Below, piece after piece: positions 13,360 to 30,717 of a stretch of DNA of 64,000 nucleotides. The stretch lies in contig CM048553.1 in the NCBI GenBank assembly GCA_026413225.1, positions 129,832,190-129,896,189 on the forward strand, given 5' to 3'. The notes beneath the pieces are model-generated. The model was not told the origin of the DNA. It saw only the letters and a list, made by a program, of their open reading frames with translations, and ran no database searches. The position numbers and the translations under genes are program-made. This DNA comes from Otis tarda. Its lineage: Eukaryota; Chordata; Aves; Otidiformes; Otididae. Each line of letters begins with the position of its first letter. Position 1 is the stretch's first letter.

Positions 13360-13890
13360 TCAGAAAAAGATGTGAGGGTCCTGGTGGACATGAGCCCAAC
13401 AGTACATCCTTGCAATGGTGAAGGCTAACTGCATAGTGACCTATGTTTGCTAGCGTATGGCAAGTAGACTGAAGAAAGGGATTATTTCCCTCATTTCCCA
13501 CTATCTAACACCGGTGAAGCTGCATCTGGAGTACTGTGTCCAGTTTTGGGCCTCCCAAGAGATATGCCAACGTAAAATCAAATCTAGAGGGCTACTAAGG
13601 TATTCAGGGGGATGGCACGTACATGGTGAGATATGGAAGGAAGTGTGTTCGTTTAGCCTGGAGGAAAGAAGGCTAAAGGAGAAGAGACAGGGGAATCTAA
13701 CTGCAATTTTGAAGTGCCTAAATGGAGGTTAGAGAGAATGCAGCCAGACTCCATCATCATGGAGGCACACACCAAAAGGAACAAGAGGCAACTTCCATAA
13801 GCTGCAAGAGGGAAAATTTGTTACATGAGAGTAATCTGGTATCACGGAGAAAGACTGTAGCATCTGCAGCCCTGAGAATTTCAAAACTCA
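13360..13890 (+). pseudogene. CR1 ORF2 C-terminal remnant
   Basis: Plus-strand frames give a SRLKKGIISLISHYLTPVKL-like segment then LEYCVQFWAS, then GYP-poor decayed text with SLEERRLKEKRQGNL. These are the reverse-transcriptase C-terminal landmarks of CR1 (LEYCVQFWAP, SLEKRRLRGD). The endonuclease and RT palm regions are absent: ORF1 sequence is followed within tens of bases by this late ORF2 segment, so the element is internally deleted or is two joined fragments. Stop codons and frame changes show it is dead. Confidence 0.8.
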
Positions 13891-16800
13891 AGGGGCAAGG
13901 CTCTGAGTAACCTGACCTAACTTTGAAGTTACTGTACTTTGAGCAGGTGATAGACTTCAAGAGCTTCCTTCCAAACTATTTTTTTTTCATGATTCATCTC
14001 TCACAAGTTCTCATTTACTTTAAAGTTAGCTCCTTGTCATTTTTCTGTTCACATAAATCACATTTCATTGTTGCTCGGAGGCTAGAGATAAAGTTCTACT
14101 ATTTGACATTTCACTATGAATGTTTATATTGCTCTTGTGCTCTGCCAGGGATGAGGGAGGAATACTGTGGTAGAACTAGAGCTGCCATATCATCTAGTGC
14201 AGTTATCCACATTCTACCGCAGATAATGGCAAAAATGCTCTCTGCATACATTAACCAGATCTACCTCATTCTCTCTTTGCAGGTCACTACGATAGGAATA
14301 AACCACTGAAACAGTGAGTGGTTTTATTACCTTGACAAAGTTCCCATAATCGCTTTCATGTCTTGTGTCTGATGGACACCTTTCATCAGCAACAGACCGA
14401 GCAAAGGTGGCTTCTGCCCTGCAACTAAGTCTGCAGAGAGACGCACTTGCAGTTCTTGCCTCAGTCACATGTTACTGACGGTTCTCAACTTGCTGCACTG
14501 GGTATTCTGCAGTATCTGTGAGTGCAGTCACTGTTGGGATCTTCTCTTTTTACCAAGGTAAAGCAATTGCAAGGCTGGGAGCACCCACCAGAGATCATGC
14601 AGTCATCCAGAGGCAGCACAGAAAGCTGTATTTTTGAGAGCTGTAGTTTTCTCTTAATACAATATGACACAAACTCACTACACTTTGTTATAGGATTGGC
14701 TGGAAAGGTGCTGTTCTACAGTGCAGCTACCTTCAGCTCCAGTGAGACTGCAGGATAGAGGTGGTTCTGTGCCAAAAAAAGGGCCTTGATGGCCGATGAA
14801 GTTGGTTTTGATCAATTTGCAGATAGTTTGATCAATTTTAACACAGATGCTTTCCTACTTTTCCACATTCAGCAGTTACCGTTGTGAGTCTGTGCAACCA
14901 TGTGTTTCTGTAAGGTTGTATGAGGGGAAAATGAAAGCAAAAGCAACTTCATACAGTTTCTTTATTGCAATATGGTCTACATTATGGAAATAGCTATGAA
15001 TAACATATAAAACTAATCTAGGGTTATTTTTACTCAGTGTTATATTTGCAGTATAGTTTGCAATTTCTTTTCTCAAGGAAAAGAAGAATTTCAAGCATCA
15101 GTGTTTCCTAAACTACCAATAAGCACTTTGGGCAACAACAGTGCTGGGAGTCTTAAGCCTATACATATAACATAGTTGGGAAGTGCATTTCTAAAGCAGA
15201 GGGCAAGTAAATGACTGGCAAACCAGACATTACACCATAAATACAGCACCAAAAGGGAGCATGTGTGACTAGCACTTGTCAATGCTGACAATTCAGAAAG
15301 TCATTACTGTGCAAGTAGATATTAGACGATGCACCATGAGATGGTCATACTGCTTTTGTACACGTAATGGATGCACAGGTGCAGATTTACTCTGAGATAA
15401 GGGATTCTAGCATTCCATTAGCCATTAATGTGTAATAAAATACCCTGATAGGCAGTTGTTTAGACTATGGGCACTGCAATTCTTTAGGCTTTAAACCCTA
15501 AAAAAATCCATAAGGAACCTGGATACAAAGATCTGTTATGGAATCAGATGTTTTCTCAAAGCTGTAGGCCTTCAGTAGAAAATCTTAAGGTTATTTCCTT
15601 GTTTGCAAAACTCATACATTAGATCGGTTTTGGCTCCACCTAGAGATTCATTTACAAATCGACTGCGGTACAGTCTTCTGCCACGTCCCTACAAGCTTTG
15701 TGTGAGAGACCAAAAGGTACATGAAGTTGAGTACCTACGAGTACTTTTAAGGCTTAGATTACTACTGGTTCTAAACCACGTGCCCTGTCTTTCCCAGCCA
15801 TTCCTAAAACGTGGACCCTCACAAAACATGCATGCTTAAAAAGGGACTCTTGGTCTAAGCGAACTTTCAGAAAGTGACGAAAGTGAGGTTATAGTTTGAT
15901 GTGTGCTCTGATACATTCTACTTCATAGGTATTCAGCAGCATCCAAACCCATAAATTGATTACGAACTGTACTTCACTTGTGAAGGCTCCAGCTGGGTAA
16001 CAGGCAGGTTTTGAACTGAGTGCTATTTTCTCTTCCCATCCAAAGCCCGCTCTGGACGCAATTCGAATGAAATTTCATGTAACTAATAGTAGTATTGATG
16101 GATCTTGGTCTAAGCACAATTGCTTGAAATAAAACAGTTTGAAACTACTAGAGCAATTGCCTCTTTGTAGCCTTCAGTTATGTGTAGCTTTGTACCGGGG
16201 TGTTACCGGGAGGAACACTTCCACAGTGTGATACTGCAAAAGGAGCCTTTCTGTCTGAAAGAGCTGTCAGCACCATTACCTTTGGCATCTCAATACAATC
16301 CTGAAGGTCTTAAAGACCCAGAACTACTCATACTACTTCTGTACTACGAATACAAAGGTTTAAGCTCAGCACTTCAAGAGAAGACATTGCCAATAGTTAA
16401 AGAACAGGAATCCTTGGGAAAAATAATCTGGGGAGGGAGAACTTCACCACTCTGATTCCCAGCTGGAGAAAAGTCCTGCTTTTTTTCAAGGATACACAGA
16501 CTTTTCTTAGATTTCCTTGCATTTCCCATGTAGAACAACTGTTACCCACACACATTTATCTGTTCTGTTAAAACACATCATATAAAAAACAGGAAGAAAA
16601 GTTGAACATCTTTATCCTGCTTTTTCAGAAATGACAGCTTATCATTGAAAAAAAAATTACATTTACTTGAAAAGCTGAGCTTCTGAGCAAAAGTTAAGAT
16701 AAGTTTATTCCCTTTGTAAAATCTTGGTTCAGGAACACTCACACTGAAAACACGGTAGGAAACTAAATACCATCAAGATTTGTGTTCTGAAAAGCTTAAT

Positions 16801-17802
16801 TCAGGCAGAAATAGCCCCTTTTGCTCAAGTAAGCATGTTTTGTGAAAAAAGAGAAGAAAGAGACAAGGAAAAGAGCAAAACCAATAATAATCTAGGCATT
16901 TAACAAGAAGTGCATTTAATTCTAACTACATATCAATGTTTTTAATGTAATATGCTTCACTAAGAGTTATGTGCCACCACTTGATTTACAAGCTCAATTC
17001 ATTTTAGTTTATGGTTTTCCCAGTACAAGAAGTCTTCCAGAAAGTGCTAGTAAAGCATCTGGAATGAAAACTCTGCAAATTTATCTCAGGTCTTGGCTTG
17101 CTACTCCAGCATAACCGATTGCTATTCTAGATTACTTGTACAGCAGAGAATCAATGGGCTTGGTGAAAAGAAGCACATTAAGGGAAAGGACAGAAATTAA
17201 ATTGTTATTGCATTCCCATTCCCTGTTTTTTCACAGCTTAAGTTTTGGCTGAGCGCAGCCGTAAAAACTGTAAGAAAAGAAGTAAATTTAGATAAAAAGA
17301 AGCAAGTAGTGACTTTCAAAAGAGGGCCTTGCTTATTTGAATATATGAAAAACAGCAGACCTAAGAGACAGTAGTCAAAGGACATTGCCCTTCTGCTGGT
17401 CCAGCCGACCCTCACTCCAACAGAAAATGCTGCTGGCTCAGATCTGGCCCTGGACCCAGTTCTCTTTGCAGATAGGTACCTGAACTGGTATTTCAAGTGG
17501 ATCTACAAGCTTAGTCCTGCAGGACTACAAGATCCAAAACTGTTTCCTAAAATAATCCTACTGTGCCTGTTCAGAGTAACAAACATTTTGGCAGGGCAAA
17601 GAATCTCTGCATTTGTATCATGTCTAAATTTATTTAACATCCACGATAGATGTCTATAGACCAAAAGACACTCACGCCAGTAGGATAACTCAGATCATAC
17701 GTAATGCTGAGTTCAAAAGAAAGCATAGCCATTACTCAGAAAAACTCAATTTCTAAGAAGTGTAGGTCATTTTTGCTGCAGACTGATATATACCCATCTC
17801 AG

Positions 17803-18366
17803 TCACAAAAAAAAAGTATTGAGTACACACAGACAATCTCTTCCCAGGTAAGTGTGGTAGACTAATCTGTTAAAAAGAGCACAGACTCTCACCACCTTTC
17901 CAGGCATCTTTGAAAAGCTGAGTAGAGGATTTGTGTTTGAGAAGACTAAATCCAGGACAGGATTTTGGATGGTGAGTCCCAGCTCTGCTTGAAAGGATAG
18001 CTCAGCTGGGGAGTTGTGGGGTGAGAGACAGCAATCACAGTTTTTTAATGGTAGTTTCTCAGTTATATCTCCCCCCATTTGTGATTGTACCGATCTGGCT
18101 TCAGAGCCCTCCCTGGTCACAGTATGCCAGCTGGCACAAGTCCCATTCCCAGCCACAGCCACTGGCTCCTGGACGCCGCTCAGGGGCTTCCTTCCAGGCT
18201 GTAGATTCCCTTCCTGTTCCCGAGGGCTGAGTGCTGGCTTGGCTACCAGCCTGCCAGGTAAACCTCGGCAAGTCATTTTGTCTGTGTAGGTCTGTTCTCC
18301 CACCAGAAAGAAGAGTGTAATACAGTAGTTAGAAACATTTACACGTGGGAAAGCCAGGGATTGCAA
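17803..18366 (-). other. 187-codon open frame, unknown, probably non-coding
   Basis: This is the longest uninterrupted frame in the left flank, GC-richer (about 18,040-18,280) than its surroundings. I recognise no domain, signal peptide or family. The residue mix (many Ser, Gly, Pro) is typical of a chance frame in GC-rich DNA. On the opposite strand a CAG-GTAAAC donor-like site lies near 18,254, so the GC patch could instead be part of a plus-strand transcript. A coding role is not supported. Confidence 0.2.
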
Positions 18367-19109
18367 TCCAACAGAGTAGAAACGAACACCGCCACAGCAG
18401 AAAGCCAGATGTTAGGACAGAGAGGCTAAAAGGCAGTGTACTCAGTCCTTCTTCATAAGGTTTTGGAAACAAGCTAGCCTGGAAGTATTACTCAAAATAT
18501 ATATTCTCTGGAGTCATTCACTTCTTTCTATGTTGAGCCAGCTAATTTTAGCTTTATATACTAAGTAAAAGCAAATAAAAGGATTAAAGGAGTGCTGTCG
18601 GTTTGTTTTCTTGGACTTTCATCTACCAAGTTTCATGCTCTCAAAACACTTACTTGAGAGCAGTAGTTTCAGAGATAGCAGTGAGAAATAAAACAGGAAA
18701 GGTCATGCAGGAGCCTTAGGACCCACCAGGTTCTAAACTGATAAAGCAATCATTAAAATGAAACCATAATAACAATAATAAAAGTAACATAATCTACTAG
18801 TTAACACTGTACTCAAGTCAGAGCTAAAACTCCCCCACCTTCAATACTTTGGGTTGTAAATAAATGTAACATTTACATGCTGGGTCCTTTAGGCTTCTAG
18901 GGTAAAGAATGCTATAGAGCTAGACACTACATAATTAGTTTAATTTCTTCTTGACACATAAATAATACTTCCTATGCCTAACTAAAACCAACTGAACTGT
19001 CTCCCACTATTTATGCTGCTCTCGATCCTGGTGGCTTCTCCCAAAAAGCCCCACCCAATTATTCTTTCTCCTTTCGGAAAAATATATTTCATTAGTAGGA
19101 GGGAATAGC

Positions 19110-19130
19110 AAAAAAAAAAAAAAAAAAAAA
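19110..19130. repeat. Poly(A) homopolymer, 21 bp
   Basis: An uninterrupted run of 21 A in the intergenic flank, with no recognisable retroelement on its 5' side. Confidence 0.9.
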
Positions 19131-22100
19131 GAAATTCAGGTTTAAAAAGGAGTTAAATGGTTAAATGTACAAAATTAGATCTACTAGTTAAGGTTGTTCT
19201 CTTACAGTTCAGTTGTGTTAAATAATACCTGGCAAAAGAAGTTAAAGGAAAAAAAAATGTTTACATGTTTTATCTGTTTTTCAAACTAAAACTAGAGATA
19301 CTTAGACCCTTCCTTGAATAGCATTTTCCTACTTGTCTTGGCTTACTGTATCTTATTTTTTTTCTATCTTGGAGGCCTTGTTATAATGATGTGTGATATC
19401 AGTATTAGTATCAAATATTTAAATATGCATTGTGTTGAAATTATTAGGTACTACCGTGGTATTCTATACATCAGATAGAGTGATCAGGACCCAAAAACAT
19501 CTATTGAATTTTATTGCTCAATAAAAAAAAGAGCTTAATATTGTGGATAACAGCTGCCATCAGATATGGAGGAGTGTGGTAATCCTTGCATAGCTCCTAA
19601 CAAAGGGCAGTTGGAGCGGAGAAACGTGCCGTGGGTAGAGCTTCACAACAACGCTGCAGGGCCGGGGCACCACACGTTCACCAGGAGAGAGCCAGTGCTC
19701 CAGGCAGGCTCCAAAGACTGGTTCAGTTGTACAGAACGCCTCTGACCGCCAGAACTACTCAGGATGGGAAGCATGTAAAGCATGTGGCATGCTGGCTAGT
19801 TAAACTAGATTTACAGCCTCTCTGCGTTGCCAAAACAGTGCTAAGCAAGTGAAGAGCAATACTGCTGCCTACACCTCCCTCTGTTCCCTCTTCCTCCTCT
19901 ACCCTAGATTTCACTTGTGGCTTCTTCCCCACATCCACCCCACAGCCCTGTGACTGTACACTCCCTTATTTCTCATTGTTTTCCTGCAGTTAAATATCTC
20001 CTTACTTAATAATTAAAGATATTTGGTGCCATGAGTAGTTCACATGAAGAAATACTTAGCAGATAAAAAACTGCTTTTGTGGAGTATTTTATCTTTGGAA
20101 AAATTAATCAGGGAAAATTGCTTACCACTCTGAACTTCAAAAATTTGCTCATATTTGCAATACGACCAAGCTCACAACTAATTCTCATTTTCACAGGCAA
20201 AGCTAGAAATGGCTGGTGTGTTCACCTACAGACAGGCTGAAAAACGACGCGAGCTCTGTGCGAAAAATTGTTTCTGAATATCCTTGTTGTTTCTTAGCAC
20301 TTGCAATTCATGAGCTCAGTACTTGGTATTTCAGACTCTTCAGTCATGAAAAACTGCACCATGTAAGAGCCTACTTACATTTAAATTCGTATTTAGGTAG
20401 GGTAAAGGTATTTTTGGGATCCTAGATGTCTGGAGTAGCCTGGTATGGTTCAAAAGCTTTCAGCAAAAACAAGTAATGCACAGAAGAATGTCAATGTCAC
20501 CAGAGGGAACTGGCACAATCACATTAAAGATCCCTGAAGACAAGGAAATTCCCACTACAACTTACATCTGACTACTTGAGCAGAACATTTCGCCTGGGAT
20601 TTGGGAGATGAAATTTTTGTTCCCTTCTAAGCTCGACTGTCCTATCTGTCTGCTCTGCAGTTTCCTAAAGCTAAAATCTGGACCTTCTCCCTGCCTTAGA
20701 CTTTGGCACAGCTTCAATAAGGAGCAACATGGAGAGCTCCTCTCACCTACAGTTCTGTGGAAAGGACAGTCTTCTGGAAGCTGGGAGACGGAAGGAACGA
20801 TTTGAACAGAACAAACGCATCTAGTTTCCTAGGTGTGAGCAAACCTGTTGTTACATGAAGCAGACACACCACGTTGCTTGCTGGGGACTCAGAACTGACA
20901 GCAAGCCCTGCTTACTTGTCTCAAAAACACATGGGTCTCAGTCCTCAGGAGAGAGCTGTGAGATCCAGATTCCAAATGGGTAGAAGCAACAAAGCCCATA
21001 AAGGATGTGTGAAGTCCAACCATCCCTCTGCTGAGCGCTATTTATGCTAAAGTTTAGCTGACTTGCCACTTTGTGTGCTGCCTTATTGCAAGTTCTCTTC
21101 TGAAGTACGTAACACCCACCACCCCTGTTCTGAATTTCACTCTGGGTGGCCAGACATCTTAAAACAAGGCTCTAATTTGTATCCCTCGAGTACCTGAAGA
21201 GTCCACATTTAGTAACTTCTGCTGAGTAAGAAAGAGAGGCTCTGGGACTGCCCTCAACAGATCTCTTGGAAGTATAGCATATGCTTTAAGGGAAGAAAAA
21301 ACCTCAAACCTCAATTTAGAAATGACCACTGACAAAGAATCTGGCATACCACTGGTTAAGTGTTCCAGTATCTAATTATGTTCCATTAAAATTGTTTGCT
21401 TAAAGCCAAAACTTATCTGGCTTCAATTTCAAGACATTTCATCCTATTACAGCTTTGTTAGATCAAAGAATTCTCTATTATCAAGCTACTTTTCTCCATG
21501 GAGGTAATTATAGGTAGATACTCATTCTGTAACCATGTCTGCCTTTAAACTGAATAAATTAAGCTCTCCAAGTATTATAAAGCATGTGCTTGATTTTTGG
21601 CATAAGAACTGGATACTGCATTTGGCACTAGTGTAAGCACCACTGGAACAAAAGCAGTATTACCTCCCCCATACCATTTGATATTCCCTTTTTAATGCAT
21701 CCAAGAACTGCATTTGGCCAAGTGAGAGCTTATGTTCCACTGACTATCCATCACGTCTCCCAACTTTCTCTCAAAACACTGATTCTTGGGACGGGCTCCC
21801 ATTCCGTTTCCAGATGTATGACTTTACACTTGGTGATAGTGAAAACAGGCTGTATGAGCTGGACACCAGCAAAGAAAGGAGCACCAATTAACTGTAAAGC
21901 TTATAAACCTTAACATGCCTGAAAAAAAATTGTGAGTTGTTAGCATTTCAGCCTCCTGTTGCTTCTCCAATAGCTATTAGGTAAAGCTTCTGGCTTCAGT
22001 TCTGAGGGAAAAAAAGGAAGATGTTGGTCATTCTGAAAGGGCATGAGTTCATAGAAATTTTATTCCAGAATGTGTCAGCAGCTGGCAGTTATGGACAGTG

Positions 22101-23585
22101 AGAGAACAACAGCATGTTTGCAAGAACCTGAACTTTATAACAGAATGTTGACAAAGGATCTGCATTATTTATTGCTTAGGGACCAAGTGATTGTCGTCAT
22201 CATCTACATTAACTCAAATTATCTCATAAATGGTTCAAAATGCACTATTCATGCATTAAGTGGATTATGCCTCATTTACAGTGCAAATTCTGAATATCAG
22301 ATCATGAGCTGCTTCTGTAAAGCCTGAAGAGCAATACCAAAATTCTGAAAAGCTGTTAGTATAAAAGGTGACCAATTACAAAGATTACTGCCTTAAACAC
22401 AGCTACACTTTAATATGTTTCCATACTACGTACTAATATTTTGCAGCTGTTATCTGAAAGCGCATTTCAGAGAAAGGCAAGAAAAATTAGTTCCTTTGCG
22501 TACCATGAAAACCAAATTAACTTTCTTCTCAATAATGGTATAGCGTATGTAGTTTTTTAAACAAAATTTGAGACCTTCAAGGCATTATCAAACAAATAAG
22601 GTCCTACAGCAGTGATTAACTTTGTGAGTCAACCTTTTATTCTGCATGTGTATCATAGAAAGTTTGCTATCAATGTGTATGACTTCATTATATCCATGAA
22701 ATGCTTTCCTGTTAAGCATGTATTAGAACGTGTGTATGAATCAAGGGGAAATAACTGTTGTAGCCAAATAACGGAAGAACTCTACCAATTACAACAAACG
22801 GATACTGTGTTCTTAACTCAGAAAAACTTTTCTCAGGTACATCCCCCCCACTACCTGAATTTTATTGTCCATTGGTGCAGTTTTACGCTGAAAGGAGTCA
22901 GATCATACTTTTACAAGACCGAAATTGAGGTTTCCAATTAAGCTAATACTGCAAAGTGTTTTCAAAATTTTCACAGCAAGGTTTTTTTCCCTTCATCCAG
23001 TAACTTTACGAAAAGTTTTTCCTTGTCAATGATACTGCGTATCACTTTACAGAAATGTCTAAGTACTTCTATGGCTTTCCTCTCATTCACTCAAACTCTT
23101 TTCAAACAGAAATTGGTAATGTCTAATTATTTCCACTGAACATCTGTAAAGAACTGCTAAGCTCTTCTGATTTACTGTAGTTATTAGCTTAAATGGGCAA
23201 AGGTGTTGGTACTTTCATATTTTGATACATGAAGCTGTGCTGCTAGATTTTGCAGCCCAAATCACAGCAGAGGAATTGTCACTTTAGCTTTTAGAATCCA
23301 GTTGTTCAAGTATTTGGAAAAACTGACCCAGCTGACACTCAGCTCTTTTGCCAGTGTCCTAACACATTAACAAGCAAAAAGCACACAACTATTTTCAGAT
23401 AAGCCACCATCATAACTTCCTGAACTATTTAAAAACAAATCTAGCTTTTGACAAGCTTTAATAAACTACCACTGCTGTTAAAAAGTTTTATTTAAACTGA
23501 AGTGCAGAAATAAGCTTTTGCACAAATTGGAAAAAAAAAAAAATCAATGCCAGTGATATTTAAACAGACATCCCTCATTGGTGAA

Positions 23586-23711
23586 GTATAAATACAGCTT
23601 GCTTGTATCAGAGAAAACCATTTCACTCAGAGCAGATGTGACTTGTTGATCTGTTGTACAGAATATGTCAGCAGGCGAAGATTCCTTCAGTGAAGCGCTC
23701 GCAAGACGAGG
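23586..23711 (+). promoter_or_regulatory. Candidate TATA promoter with short open first exon
   Basis: TATAAATA lies at about 23,587. Some 75 bases on, an ATG at 23,665 opens MSAGEDSFSEALARR and runs into GAG|GTCAGT, a plausible donor at 23,711 (phase 1). The open part holds several CpGs (GGCGAAG, GAAGCGCTCGCAAGACGAG) in an otherwise AT-rich, CpG-poor area, which hints at selected coding DNA. No downstream plus-strand exon was recognised; a transcript would run antisense into RPL7. It may be an unannotated gene start, a lncRNA promoter or chance. Confidence 0.25.
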
Positions 23712-24340
23712 TCAGTTTGAGTGACAGCCGAGTTAACACATTCTACCAGTCCCTGGGTTTCTAATCCATACTCTGCTAGACCTACACATTATTCATATCC
23801 TCATGAATACTGTGGTCTTCACTTCTATAGTATCCAAAATAAAACACTGCAAACAAACTATGTAAAATTGAGTAATTATCTAGAATGTGGACAACAATTT
23901 GCTATTTTGTAAAGAATTTCACATTTTCTTTGGTAAACAATACCCAAAGATGTTCAGAGCTGGAAGTAGTTATTAGGATCTTAAAATCAGGATCTTAGCA
24001 TGTTAAGAACTGATTTACCCTTGCCTCCTCTTCACACAAAGATCTTCTCACGCAGCTTTCTGATGCAGTACAACTAAGCAGGAATCCTGTCCAGTCAACA
24101 GCATACAGCTCAGTTTGTCATTTACTGTACTTTTAATCACATCAGTAAGTAATCATTGCCACTCAAAAACTAATCTGTTATCTGCATGAATCCTTCCAAA
24201 TTTTCTTCCTCCAAATGAAGGTGAAACAGTATTACCTATATACTGCTAATTCAAACCATACATCGCTCTTTGAAACAGGTTACTCCAAAGTTAACTTCGC
24301 AACCACCACCACTAGAGAAGAGGATCACAAAGAGACCAAT
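23712..24340. other. Intergenic, downstream of RPL7
   Basis: AT-rich unique DNA between the candidate exon and the RPL7 polyadenylation region. No feature seen. Confidence 0.5.
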
Positions 24341-24357
24341 CGAGATGAGACACTGTT

Positions 24358-24418
24358 TTGTGCAAGATGGTTTTATTAACAGACCAGAGTTTGAAAGATT
24401 GCAGCTGGGCATCTGACT
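24358..24418 (-). other. RPL7: RPL7 exon 7, entirely 3' UTR, with poly(A) signal
   Basis: A strong acceptor (TTATTTTTCTTTCAG) ends at 24,419 on the minus strand, followed by about 60 bases and AATAAA at 24377-24372. The probable cleavage site is near 24,358, with GT-rich DNA (CAGTGTCT, GGTCTCTTTGTG) beyond. This gives a short 3' UTR typical of ribosomal protein mRNAs. The alternative, reading through the exon 6 donor, finds no AATAAA nearby on the minus strand. Confidence 0.78.
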
Positions 24419-26291
24419 CTGAAAGAAAAATAAGAAAGGATCATTAGACATGTGTAGATCTGAAACTACTTTGGTCACCCAAAAAGTTAATACTTTTCTA
24501 CAGTTTATAATTTGGGCTGAAAAAAAGTGATTTTATTTCATTGGATTCAAGACTTTAGTATCTCACACACAGTAACTAACTTCTATACTAACGTCTCTTC
24601 ACTCAAAACATAGATTTCAAGTATCAGAACTCACAGCATAAACATTTCTACCTTGAACTATTGGTACCAATTTTCTGGTTTGTCTAAAAGTATACTATAT
24701 TTAAAGACATACTGAGGCACTGTGTGTATCTAACTTTGCTGCAGCAACTATTTTCAGCACACTTCAGGGATTCTTTACATACAGAAATGAAAGTAAAAAG
24801 TAGACTTGAGACCAGTTCCTGTAAAGTTTGCCTGACAGCTGATGCAATTCAGTATCTTGCCAGAACTGAACTGTCAAAACTTGGTATCAAGTACTATACT
24901 CTTTCTCCCCTATCTACATGAAGGAATCAGTACTGGAAGTCTTTTTTAAAAATTCATGTGAGACTACCACTTAAGTAATAAGAAATAAAGACAAATAGCA
25001 GGAAACATCCACACAGAGGGAAGAGGAACACTCCTCTTCAGACACATGGCCCTTCAGAATGACAAAGAGTACTGACAATATCTCATCTGAACCTACTGCT
25101 CTAACTGCCCATTACCTCAGCAGAAACAACATTCTCCTATTTTCTACGTGAAGGTTACTTGTATTTTAAACATGCACTGTACACAGAACAGTAGGAAAAT
25201 AGCAGGAACAGGAAGTGCAGGAGACAAGAACAGTCAATTATCTTAGCTTTACACCAGAGGTATGTTTGAAGAACAACTAACTGCTTATAAACATAAACCA
25301 AACATTAGCTGCTTAAAAACAACAACAAACAAAAAAAAACTTTGACTTTGGAGGAATCAGTTTGGGGAAAATTGAGTCTTTGCCTCTTAGTCCCTAACAC
25401 AACAGTTTTCTTAAATTTCAGTGTACCTGTCACAACAAAAAGGCATTTATCTGTGATTGAAAAAAAATATGGGCAACATGAAAGCCAATTTGTGTGTATA
25501 AAAAAAAAAAGTGGAAAAAACCAACCAGAAGTACAAGAACCCTGAAAAAATCAGTTTTGTCTTTGCATGGCAGAGACTTCTCATCAAAGCAGGAACAGCA
25601 GAGCAACAACAGACGACAGGACAGATAGTTTGAACCAGACACTAACTTCAGGACTTGGCTGCAACTGTCAAACTGCTTTAAGTGTTAACAAACCTTCCCA
25701 CTTCCGAAGGATAGACTATTCAAATGGGCAAATTAGTCTTTCAAAATTAGTCTTTCAAAATTACCATCTTGGTCACATCAACATAAAAGCTTAAATGGAA
25801 TCATTTTGAAGCTTGAACAAGCTGAAAATGTAAACCATTAAAATGGTCCAAAGTGATAATTTACTTTGTTCCAGTCCTAAACAGGTTTTTACAATAGAAA
25901 TGAGACAATCCTAAAAAAACCCCACTGTACTTGCAATCACAAGACTTTGATTATATGAAGAATTCCTTAACGAGGACTGAAAATTTTAGCCAAGATTTGA
26001 AGGCTTCCCATCTTAAAACCCATGTAAGGTTTTAAAACAAGTTATTGGTAACGTTTATACTTCCTGAACATATCAGCTATAGTGACGATTTAATTTCTTC
26101 ACCAATGTTTCAGTTTTAGTAAACTTTAAAAATAAAATCAGAACCCTGTATTGTCCAAGTAGCTTTATATTGTAGGTAGCACCCAAGCATGAGTGAATAC
26201 ACATTAAGCATAAAAGCTCAACCAGTAACGGCAGCAACCTACATAGCAGAGATGGAAGAGTGAACACTATTAACCTCTGGTAATACCTTAC
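24419..26291 (-). other. RPL7: RPL7 intron 6 (3' UTR intron)
   Basis: 1,873 bases. It holds no repeat family I recognise, apart from a 14-base unit containing AAATTAGTCTTTC that is tandemly duplicated at about 25,726-25,765. No convincing snoRNA was found. Confidence 0.6.
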
Positions 26292-30680
<4,389 letters not shown>

Positions 30681-30694
<14 letters not shown>

Positions 30695-30717
30695 GATCAG
30701 CGCCGGAAGAGAGAGAG
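30681..30717 (-). CDS. RPL7: RPL7 exon 1 (5' UTR and first 14 coding bases)
   Basis: ATG at 30694-30692 gives MAEK plus two bases of the next codon, then donor GTAAGT from 30680. The very short first coding exon is usual for vertebrate ribosomal protein genes. The 5' UTR is only about 20 bases if transcription starts in the CTCTCTCTCTTCC tract. Confidence 0.92.

Larger units (their letters stand above)
13891..23570. other. Intergenic flank, no gene recognised
   Basis: It is mostly AT-rich unique DNA. A 187-codon open frame on the minus strand (17,803-18,366) and a GC-richer patch at 19,620-19,760 stand out, but neither shows a known domain. A 21-A run lies at 19,110-19,130. No CR1 3' end, tRNA or rRNA signature was found. 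Confidence 0.55.

Noticed and set aside
22612..22941. 109-codon plus-strand frame
   Set aside because: AT-rich, no family resemblance, no splice context; consistent with chance.
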